From Roseiarcus sp963748545 (lineage in GTDB: Bacteria; Pseudomonadota; Alphaproteobacteria; Rhizobiales; Beijerinckiaceae), in assembly GCA_963748545.1 (NCBI GenBank), contig CAVVJO010000029.1, positions 1 to 64,000 on the forward strand: a stretch of DNA of 64,000 bases. The letters run 5' to 3'. Made by a program: the position numbers and the translations under genes. The notes beneath the pieces were generated by a model that was not told the DNA's origin, did no database searches, and saw only the letters and a list, made by a program, of their open reading frames with translations. This document shows positions 57,608-64,000 of the stretch, piece by piece. Positions within the stretch are counted from its first letter, which is position 1, and each line of letters starts with the position of its first letter.

Positions 57608-59124
57608 AGAGGGTGCTTATGGTTATGGTCGCCAAACCGCGCTCTCGCGCGAAGGTTTCGGTGTTGCCGCGCGCGCGTCCGCGCACGAAGAACGGGATCT
57701 TCTTGAGTTCGCGTTCCGCCTCGGCCGTCCAAGTGGCCGAACCGGACGCTTCGACGACACTTCGGGGTTCTTCCGCCTGACGCTCCGTCGCAATCTCCAC
57801 CTTGCCGCCGAGATGCGAAGGCGGAGCGCCGTCATGAAATTCGGGATCGTCGCGGAACATCGTCAGAAGATGCTCTTCGAGGCCCATCATCAAAGGGTGA
57901 ACCCAGGAGTCGAACAGGACATTGGCGCCCTCAAAGCCCATCTGAGGTGAGTAGCGCGCCGGGAAGTCCTGGACATGAACCGGCGCCGAGATCACGGCGC
58001 AAGGGATGCCGAGCCGCTTGGCGATGTGGCGCTCCATCTGCGTGCCGAGCACAAGCTCGGGCTGAAGCGCAGCAACCTTCGCCTCGACCTCGAGGTAATC
58101 GTCGGCGATCAGGCATTCCGCGTCGAGCGCCGCAGCGGTCTCTCGCACCTCGCGCGCAAACTCGCGCGAATAGGTCCCCATTCCGACGACCTTGAAAGCG
58201 AACTCGGTCGCCGCTGCCCTCGCGGCGGCCAGGACATGAGTTCGCGTCGCCGAAAACGAAGACGCGCTTGCCCGTTAGATAGGTCGAGTTGACCGATCGA
58301 GACCACCAGGGAAGGCGCGAGCCGCGTTCGACGTCGACTTGGGAGAGGTCGAGCCCAGCGAGTGCGGAGACTTCGGCAATGAAGGCGCGCGTCGCGCCGA
58401 CGCCGATCGGAACGATCCGCGTATAGGGCTGACCATAAGCCTTTTCCAGCCACTGCGCCGTCGGCAGCGCGACTTCGGGATAGAGGACGACATTGAAATC
58501 GGCGTCTCCAAGCCGCCTCAGGTCATCGGCCGACGCGCCGAGAGGCGCCGTCATCGCGATGTCCACCCCGAGCGTCTCCAGGAGGCGCGTGACCTCGGTC
58601 ACGTCGTCACGGTTGCGGAAACCGAGTGCGGTCGGGCCAAGGAGATTGCAAACGGGCCGCGCGCGCTCTTCGCGTTCCCGCTTGGGGGCGGCGAGTCCGC
58701 GTGCGAGGCGATAGAAAGTTTCGGCTGCGCCCCAATTCTCCTTTTTCCGATATGCGGATAATTCAAGCGGGATGACCGGGATCGGCAAGTCGAGGGCGCG
58801 GGCGAGGCCAGCCGGGTCGTCTTGAAGCAGTTCCGCCGTGCAGGACGCCGCGACGACGATCGCTTGCGGCCGAAAGCGTTCATAAGCCTCCAAAACCGCG
58901 GTCTGGAACAACTGCGCTGTATCGGCGCCAAGGTCTCTTGCTTCGAACGTCGTATAGGTTACGGGCGGACGCTCGCCGCGCCGTTCGATCATCGTGAACA
59001 GAAGGTCCGCATAGGTGTCGCCCTGAGGGGCATGCAGAACGAGGTGGATTCCGGGCATGCCGGTTACGACGCGGATAGCGCCGACGTGTGGCGGCCCTTC
59101 GTATGTCCAAAGCGTGAGGTCCAT
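57579..59124 (-). CDS. bchB: Dark-operative protochlorophyllide reductase subunit BchB, one-base frameshift
   Basis: The first 293 or so residues start MDLTLWTYEGPPHVGAIRVVTGMPGIHLVLHAPQGDTYADLLF. Asp36, the unusual fourth ligand of the NB cluster, is in GDTYADL. The last part (MGTYSREFAREVRETAAALDAE to EAKAHFGR) is in another frame. One base too many at about 58241 separates them; repaired, the text reads VFVFGDATHVLAAARAAATE. The span is 1546 nt, 515 codons plus 1. It follows bchN by 3 nt. Confidence 0.95.
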
Positions 59125-59127
59125 CCC

Positions 59128-60426
59128 CTAGACCTCCAGCGCCGCGCGCCGACCGAGCGGCCGGGCGAAGAGTTCGGCGAGATCCGCCGCCTGCTCGTAG
59201 CCCTGGGTCGGCGCGAAGAGCAGTTCGATCGACCACTTGGTCGTCAGTCCTTCCGCTTCCAGAGGATTGGCGAGTCCGAGCCCGCAAACTGTGAGATCGG
59301 GCCGCTCGAGGCGACAGCGTTCGAGTTGACGCTCGACGTCCTGCCCTTCGCTGAGCCGCGTGCCGGCAGGCAGAAGCGCCAGGTCGGGGGCCATCAATTG
59401 CCGGTTGAGATAGGGGGTCCCGACCTCGGTTGGGATCATGCCCATTTCCTGCGAAAGGAAGCGCGCGAGCGGAATTTCGAGCTGCGAATCGGGGAAGAAA
59501 AAGATGCGCTTGCCCGCGAGCGTGGCGCGATGCCGGGCGAGCGCCTTCCCGGCGCGCGCCCGCGGCTCGGCCGTCACGGCGTCGAAGATCTCAGGGGAGA
59601 CGCCGAACACCTCGGCGGCGGCGCGAAGCCACGCCGTCACGCCCTCAGCGCCATATGGGAACGGCGCCGCTATTCGCTGAGCGCCGCGCGCTTCGAGCGA
59701 CCGTGCGGTCTCGGTAAGAAAGGGCTGCGCCAGCAGGACGCGCGTGTTCGGTCCGACCGCCGGCAAATCGTGCGCGGCCCGCATGGGGAAGAAATGCACG
59801 CGTGGGACGCCAAGCGCCTCAAACAGTCTTGTGAACTGGTCTTCGACGATATCGGCGAGCGATCCCGCCACCAGAAGGCTCGGGCCGGCGGCGGAGTCTT
59901 CGTCCGGGAGCGTAGGAACGAGCGCGGCGAGGCAAGAGTCCTCGCCCTGCGTAAACGTCGTCTCGATGCCGCTGCCAGAATAAGCCACAACCCGCGCGCG
60001 GGTCGCGTGGTTCGCTGACAGCCGCCGCGCCGCGCGCGCCAAATCGATCTTGATGACCTCAGAAGGGCACGAACCCACGAGGAACAGGAGCTTGATCTCG
60101 GGGCGGCGTTCGAGGAGCTGCGCGACCACCCGGTCGAGTTCATCGTTCACGTCCGCCATTCCGGCAAGATCGCGCTCCGTGAGGATCGCCGTCGCGAAGC
60201 GTGGCTCGGCAAAGATCATAACGCCCGCCGCGGACTGGATCAGGTGCGCGCAGGTGCGAGAGCCGACGACAAGAAAAAAGGCGTCGCGGATCTTCCGGTG
60301 CAGCCAAACGATGCTTGTCAATCCGCAGAAGACCTCGCGCTGGCCGCGCTCGCGGAGCACAGGCGCAGAGTCGCACCCGAGCGCGCCTGGGGCCGGTCCT
60401 AGGTCGAGCGGAACTCGCGCATTCAT
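59128..60426 (-). CDS. bchN: Dark-operative protochlorophyllide reductase subunit BchN
   Basis: A 432-residue NifD-like subunit. The three cluster cysteines are Cys34 (VFCGLTSIVWLHRKI), Cys59 (GSRTCAHL) and Cys120 (VGSCPSEVIK). With BchB and BchL it reduces ring D of protochlorophyllide without light. The start at 60426 (MNARVPLDLGPAPG) overlaps the bchF stop as ATGA. Open sequence further upstream is bchF in another frame. Confidence 0.96.
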   Translation of the reverse strand: MNARVPLDLGPAPGALGCDSAPVLRERGQREVFCGLTSIVWLHRKIRDAFFLVVGSRTCAHLIQSAAGVMIFAEPRFATAILTERDLAGMADVNDELDRVVAQLLERRPEIKLLFLVGSCPSEVIKIDLARAARRLSANHATRARVVAYSGSGIETTFTQGEDSCLAALVPTLPDEDSAAGPSLLVAGSLADIVEDQFTRLFEALGVPRVHFFPMRAAHDLPAVGPNTRVLLAQPFLTETARSLEARGAQRIAAPFPYGAEGVTAWLRAAAEVFGVSPEIFDAVTAEPRARAGKALARHRATLAGKRIFFFPDSQLEIPLARFLSQEMGMIPTEVGTPYLNRQLMAPDLALLPAGTRLSEGQDVERQLERCRLERPDLTVCGLGLANPLEAEGLTTKWSIELLFAPTQGYEQAADLAELFARPLGRRAALEV

Positions 60427-60947
60427 GGCGCCAGCTCCGGCTCTGCATGCGCCGCCGCGAACCCGGAGCCAGCGCCGCCTATCCGCGCGGCGCGGAGCTT
60501 GAGCACGAACTGAGTCGCGTTGATCGCATATGCGGCATACGCCGCGAGCGCGAGCCCCATCAGTCCGCGCGGGCCGAGCCAGCCAAATCCCAGCGCCGCC
60601 AGATAGGCGGTGTGCAGGGCTAGGACGAGCATCGAGAACACATCCTCCCAAAAGAACGCGTCCGCGAAGAGATACCGCCCGAAGACGACTTTCTCCCAGA
60701 TCGATCCTGTGATCATGATCAGGTAGAGAACAAGGGTCTTCACCACCACAGAGACGATCGCGGGCTCTTCGCCAGCGCCGGTCAGGAGATATCGAACGAC
60801 AAGCGCGAGGCTTACGAGGAATACGGCGAACTGGAGCGGGGCTAGGACGCCCTGCACCAGGGTCCAGCCGCTCCGGTCCCGCCGCGCGCGCTGCTCGGCT
60901 GTGTAGAGCGGCTTTGGCTGGGTTGTGGGCTGATGCCTACGCTCCAT
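60423..60947 (-). CDS. bchF: 3-vinyl bacteriochlorophyllide hydratase
   Basis: A 174-residue membrane protein with about four helices. LYTAEQRARRDRSGWTLVQGVLAPLQFAVFLVSLALVVRYL and TGSIWEKVVFGRYLFADAFFWEDVFSMLVLALHTAYL are typical of BchF, which hydrates the C3-vinyl group. It is the first gene of the bchFNBHLM-lhaA-puh-acsF-hemA transcript. A candidate promoter overlapped by a PpsR-like site is about 70-100 nt upstream. Confidence 0.95.
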   Translation of the reverse strand: MERRHQPTTQPKPLYTAEQRARRDRSGWTLVQGVLAPLQFAVFLVSLALVVRYLLTGAGEEPAIVSVVVKTLVLYLIMITGSIWEKVVFGRYLFADAFFWEDVFSMLVLALHTAYLAALGFGWLGPRGLMGLALAAYAAYAINATQFVLKLRAARIGGAGSGFAAAHAEPELAP

Positions 60948-61013
60948 CGGTCCCGCGTCTCCGGTCCTCGAGGCTGGCCGCTTCCGCTGGATCGCTGAAG
61001 CCGCCGGGATCCC

Positions 61014-61043
61014 ACTCTAGGCCCAGCGCGCCAGAAGTGTCAA
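61014..61043 (-). promoter_or_regulatory. Candidate bchF promoter
   Basis: On the minus strand TTGACA (plus-strand positions 61038-61043) and TAGAGT (61014-61019) are separated by 18 nt and precede the bchF start by about 70 nt. The -35 element lies inside the PpsR-like palindrome, the classical arrangement for PpsR/CrtJ repression of sigma-70 bch promoters. Confidence 0.55.
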
Positions 61044-61055
61044 TCTTTGTTGACG
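61038..61055. promoter_or_regulatory. PpsR/CrtJ-type operator upstream of bchF
   Basis: TGTCAATCTTTGTTGACG fits TGTC-N10-GACA except for the last base. It overlaps the candidate -35 of bchF. PpsR-family repressors bind this palindrome, often in pairs; a clear second copy is not seen here, only a degenerate TTACAC about 12 nt away. Confidence 0.65.
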
Positions 61056-61080
61056 TACTTTTATAGTTACACTAAAGTGA

Positions 61081-61569
61081 CCCGGACAGGAGCCGTTCTC
61101 TGAGGCGCGATCGATAACGGCGCCGCGGCACGAAGTCACAGGGGGCGCTGGTGCCCAATATCGAGCTTCAACTGGACCGGCCTCCGTCCGATTTGGTTGT
61201 GCGCCCTGGTGTGCAGACGAGGCCGGGGGCGGGATCGGAAAGAGCACGCGGCGCGCTTGGCCGGCGGATTTCGCTGACGGCGACCTGGAATATGCGGTCA
61301 GCCCGCATTGTTAAGATCTCAATCCGCTTTAAATCCCCTGCGATCAACTCATCGGCGCAGCCGCCCAGGCGGCGATCCAAATTCGACGAAAGGCCGAAAT
61401 GTCCTTTTTCTTCTCGGGGGTCCGATCGTGCGTCGGACCCCGGACCGGCTGCGCGAAGTCGGAGCCGACGCCGACGCCGCGACTTGGCGGGAGGCTATTG
61501 TTGTTACACGGAGTTTGCTAAGGCGAGGCGCGCGACTGTGAATCGGCCGGCGCCAAATCTCTGTCAAAC
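61081..61569. other. Region between bchF promoter and ppsR
   Basis: About 490 nt. Relatives often have a B12-binding aerR/ppaA gene immediately before ppsR/crtJ. I see no such protein here; the open frames are Arg/Ser-rich and lack the B12-binding motifs. A short stretch ending VRTPDRLREVGADADAATWREAIVVTRSLLRRGARL (up to 61541) looks coding in composition but is unrecognised. The region must hold the ppsR promoter; none is obvious. Confidence 0.45.
61417..61441. other. Perfect 9-bp hairpin in the ppsR leader
   Basis: GGGGTCCGA (61417-61425) and TCGGACCCC (61433-61441) with a 7-nt loop. A T-rich tract (CCTTTTTCTTC) lies on its 5' side on the plus strand, the wrong side for a terminator in that direction, and the minus strand has A-rich sequence after the stem. 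It may be a leader structure rather than a terminator. Confidence 0.45.
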
Positions 61570-63034
61570 TTGATCCTCAACCTGAGGGGCGAACTCGTGG
61601 TCGATGGTGCAGGTTCCGCGTCCCCGCCGCGTTTTGCGGCGGCCGGAGAATTTTTGCGCGGGCTCGCCCCCGAAGACCTTGGAAACTTGCTGGCGTCGGC
61701 CGCTGATGTGGCGTTCGTCGTGGACGGCGACGGCGTCATCCTGGACGCCGCATCTTCCGATACGGATTGGGCAGGCGACGCGGTCCAAAATTGGCTCGGC
61801 CGACGGCTGATCGACACGGTGACCGATGAAACCCGGTCGAAGGTCGAGGACCTCCTCCGCGACTCTTCGTCGCGCTCTCTAAGGTGGAGACAGGTCAACC
61901 ACCCGGCGAGTCGGGGCGACGTTCCGGTGCGCTATCGAGCGATTCAATTCGGCGAACACGGGCGCATCCTTGTCGTTGGGCGCGATCTGCGATCTATGGC
62001 GACGCTCCAGCAACGCCTGGTTGAATCGCAACAGGAGATGGAGCGCGAATACAACCGGATTCGAAATGCCGAGAAGCGGTACCGGCTGCTCTTTCAACTT
62101 GCCTCGGAAGCCGTCCTCATCCTGGATTCGAACACGGCTCGCGTCCTCGAAGCCAATCCGGCGGCCTCGCAGCTCTTTGGCGCGGAACCCAGGAGGCTTG
62201 TTGGCCGCGATTTCGAGGACCTGTTCGCCGACGGGAGCCGTCAGGCCACACGCTCCTTCCTTGCGGCGACGCGCATCGCGCCGCGAGTTCGACAAGGTTC
62301 ATGCCGAACTCGCCTCCGACAACAGCGGCGTCCTGATGACGGGTTCAATGTTCCGACAGGATGGCGCGCCGTGCCTGGTCGTTGTCGTTTCGCGAATGAG
62401 CGAGGCGTCCGCTGAAGTTTCTCCTGACGACGCGAACATCCTCGGACTTGTCGAAGCCATTCCTGAAGCCTTCGTCGTTGTCGCCGCCGATCGCAAAATC
62501 TTGACTGCGAACGCTGCGTTCCTCGATCTCGTCCAGGCGACCACTCTGATCCAGGTGCGAGGCGAATCGATCGAGCGATGGATCGGACGTCCCGGTGTGG
62601 AGGTCGATGTCCTTTTCTCAAACCTCCGGGCGCACGGCAGCGTACGCTTTTTCTCGACTGTCGCGCGCGGAGAACTCGGAACGACGGAGGATGTAGAAAT
62701 TGTGGCCGCGTCGGCCGTGGGGAAATCAGCGCCTATCGTCGGCTTGACGATCCGCGCCGCCGGCTGGCGAGGCGGTCGCGAGCGGCTCGGGGGCCGGGAA
62801 CTGCCGCGAACGGTCGAGCAATTCACGGAACTGGTAGGCCGGGTTCCGATGAAGAACCTCGTGCGCGAAACGACAGACCTGATCGAGCGGCTTTGCATTG
62901 AAGCCGCCCTTGAGCTGACCCGGGAAAACCGCGCGTCTGCAGCGGAAATGCTCGGTCTCAGTCGACAGGCTTTCTACGTTAAGTTGCGGCGGTATGGGCT
63001 GGTGGATGGGAACGACGGCGAGTTGGACCGCTAG
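61570..63034 (+). CDS. ppsR: Photosynthesis repressor PpsR/CrtJ, one-base frameshift
   Basis: A PAS-PAS-HTH repressor of about 480 residues. The N-terminal PAS region has ASAADVAFVVDGDGVILDAASSD, the linker coiled coil QQRLVESQQEMEREYNRIRNAEKRYRLLF leads into PAS1 (ASEAVLILDSNTARVLEANPAASQLFG). After a frameshift near 62282 come PAS2 (LVEAIPEAFVVVAADRKIL) and the Fis-type HTH (LCIEAALELTRENRASAAEMLGLSRQAFYVKLRRYGL). Cysteines in GAPCLVVVVS and IERLCIEAALE match the redox pair of Rhodobacter PpsR. The start is TTG at 61570 or GTG at 61597 behind GAGGGGCG. The span is 488 codons plus 1 nt. Confidence 0.93.
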
Positions 63035-63043
63035 CCCGTGTTA

Positions 63044-63061
63044 TGTCACTTTTGAATGACA
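63044..63061. promoter_or_regulatory. PpsR operator 1, perfect TGTC-N10-GACA
   Basis: TGTCACTTTTGAATGACA is an exact match to the PpsR/CrtJ consensus, 10 nt after the ppsR stop and 155 nt before the next gene. With the second copy 36 nt downstream it forms the paired arrangement PpsR prefers. Confidence 0.85.
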
Positions 63062-63079
63062 CATAACCTAGCCGAAATA

Positions 63080-63097
63080 TGTCAAGTTTACTTGACA
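63080..63097. promoter_or_regulatory. PpsR operator 2, perfect TGTC-N10-GACA
   Basis: TGTCAAGTTTACTTGACA is again an exact consensus match and nearly a full palindrome (TGTCAAGT/ACTTGACA). Its right end is the TTGACA of the candidate -35 element, so bound PpsR would block RNA polymerase. Confidence 0.87.
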
Positions 63098-63119
63098 ATC
63101 GGCTCGCCCGCGATATCTT
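63092..63119 (+). promoter_or_regulatory. Candidate sigma-70 promoter for the BCD transporter gene
   Basis: TTGACA (63092-63097) and TATCTT (63114-63119) with a 16-nt spacer, 80 nt before the ATG at 63199. The -35 is embedded in PpsR operator 2. Expression is expected to rise when oxygen falls. Confidence 0.65.
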
Positions 63120-63198
63120 GCCGCCATGCGGGGCCATAGCCACCAGCTAACACTTGGTTTGCGCCTCCGTTCGCGTTCGACTGCGGAATGATTTCGCC

Positions 63199-64000
63199 AT
63201 GAGGCCGCACGAAAAACTGGGATGGGTGGGCATAGTCCGACTGGGGCTGGTCCAGACCGCGCTCGGCGCGATCGTGGTCTTGATGACTTCAACGATCAAT
63301 CGGGTCATGGTGGTTGAACTGGCTCTTCCGGCGTTGGTCCCCGGCCTGCTTGTAGCCTCCCATTACGCGGTCCAGATTTTTCGACCAGCCTGGGGCTACG
63401 GATCTGATCTAGGCGGACGGCGAACACCCTGGATTGTCGGCGGGATGGCGACCTTGGCCCTCGGGGCGTTCGGCGCTGCGATTGGGACCGCGCTCGCTGC
63501 GACCTCGCGACCATTGGGACTGTCGATCGCCGCGCTCGCGTTCCTGCTCGTGGGCATGGGCGCGGGATCGGCGGGAACATCGGTGCTGGCGCTGCTCGCT
63601 TCGCGAGTCGAACCGCATCGCCGCGCCGCGGCGGCGTCCTCCGTCTGGATGATGATGATCCTCGGCTTTGCCCTGTCGGCGCCGCTTGCCGGGCGCTTTC
63701 TCGATCCGTTCTCGAACACTCGCCTGATCGAAGTGACCGCAACGGTATGCGTTGTCGCCTTTACAATATCCGCGCTCGCCGTTTGGGGCGTCGAAAGTCC
63801 TGCCACGCTGGCGCAGGGCGAGCACAGCGCCAGGCGACGCCCCTGGTCGTTCCTGCAGGCGCTCGCCGCAGTTTGGCGTGAGCCCACCGCCCGCGGATTC
63901 ACGATCTTCATTTTCGTCTCGATGCTGGCCTATGGCGCGCAGGAGCTGCTGATCGAGCCCTTCGCTGGCCTGGTGTTCGGGATGACTCCCGGGTCGACCA
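63199..64000 (+). CDS. BCD family MFS transporter (PucC/LhaA-like), cut by window edge
   Basis: From the ATG at 63199 an open frame of 267 codons runs off the right edge. It begins MRPHEKLGWVGIVRLGLVQTALGAIVVLMTSTINRVMVVELALPALVPGLLVASHY and has at least six membrane segments. SMLAYGAQELLIEPFAGLVFGMTPGST is the mid-protein BCD signature also seen in pucC and lhaA here. It corresponds to the transporter gene usually placed beside bchG/bchP in photosynthesis clusters, so bchP or bchG may follow outside the window. The last part is missing. Confidence 0.88.
   Translation, partial: MRPHEKLGWVGIVRLGLVQTALGAIVVLMTSTINRVMVVELALPALVPGLLVASHYAVQIFRPAWGYGSDLGGRRTPWIVGGMATLALGAFGAAIGTALAATSRPLGLSIAALAFLLVGMGAGSAGTSVLALLASRVEPHRRAAAASSVWMMMILGFALSAPLAGRFLDPFSNTRLIEVTATVCVVAFTISALAVWGVESPATLAQGEHSARRRPWSFLQALAAVWREPTARGFTIFIFVSMLAYGAQELLIEPFAGLVFGMTPGST

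Noticed and set aside
61151..61573. 140-codon plus-strand frame before ppsR as an aerR/ppaA homologue
   Set aside because: It lacks B12-binding motifs and is Arg/Ser/Pro-rich, and composition suggests chance coding; at most its end is a remnant.

Overview
The window is GC-rich alphaproteobacterial chromosome from a purple phototroph of the Rhodoblastus/Rhodopseudomonas type (order Rhizobiales/Hyphomicrobiales). It pairs a str-S10 ribosomal operon with a large block of aerobic bacteriochlorophyll a genes, the reaction-centre H gene, LH2 antenna genes and ppsR. The oxygen-dependent cyclase gene acsF, light-harvesting genes and a 5-aminolevulinate synthase (C4 pathway) support this placement. 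Species cannot be fixed from the sequence alone.

Layout. (1) 1-9.65 kb, minus strand: rpsL-rpsG-fusA-tuf-rpsJ-rplC-rplD-rplW-rplB-rpsS-rplV-rpsC-rplP-rpmC-rpsQ, with the first 8 codons of rplN at the left edge. (2) 10.16 kb: tRNA-Arg(ACG). (3) 10.3-20.3 kb, sulfur acquisition: tauD opposite tauABC, then sbp-cysT-cysW-cysA. Decay surrounds these genes: a flavin-reductase relic, a second truncated sbp copy, a broken 2OG-Fe(II) oxygenase and an FAD/NAD(P)-binding relic. (4) 20.3-38.4 kb, an accessory catabolic island. A minus-strand operon (2-dehydropantoate reductase-like, mandelate-racemase-like, small dimeric barrel protein, SDR, alpha/beta hydrolase, 2-keto-4-pentenoate-hydratase-like, MFS, HPP) lies opposite a TetR gene. 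A plus-strand set follows: a 6-oxocamphor-hydrolase-like crotonase, a sugar-type ABC importer, a GST relic, an L-2-haloacid dehalogenase, a DJ-1/PfpI protein, a GntR/FCD regulator and a GST. Copies of a 16-bp palindromic element (CATCAGTCGTCTGATG) precede some of these genes. (5) 38.5-41.3 kb: monomeric isocitrate dehydrogenase and a COQ10/START-like protein. (6) 41.8-64 kb, photosynthesis: pucBA-pucC plus a repeat protein, then bchF-bchN-bchB-bchH-bchL-bchM-lhaA-puhA-puhB-puhC-orf-acsF-puhE-hemA, all on the minus strand. ppsR and a third BCD-family transporter (cut by the right edge) are on the plus strand.

How it works together. HemA makes 5-aminolevulinate. BchH and BchM start the Mg branch, AcsF closes ring E, BchNBL reduces ring D and BchF hydrates the C3 vinyl group. 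PuhA, PuhB, PuhC, PuhE and LhaA serve reaction-centre and LH1 assembly, while PucBAC makes LH2. PpsR is expected to repress this set in oxygen. Its TGTC-N10-GACA sites flank the locus: two perfect copies lie after ppsR and one near-perfect copy overlaps the likely bchF promoter.

Quality caution. At least 13 otherwise normal genes carry a single-base frameshift, nearly all a +1 insertion. They include the essential rplB and rplD and the pathway genes bchL, bchB and pucB. The simplest reading is residual indel errors in a draft assembly, so these genes are annotated here as full-length with a frameshift rather than as pseudogenes. The clearly decayed loci (sbp copy, GST relic, flavin-reductase and FAD relics) differ in having deletions or several breaks.
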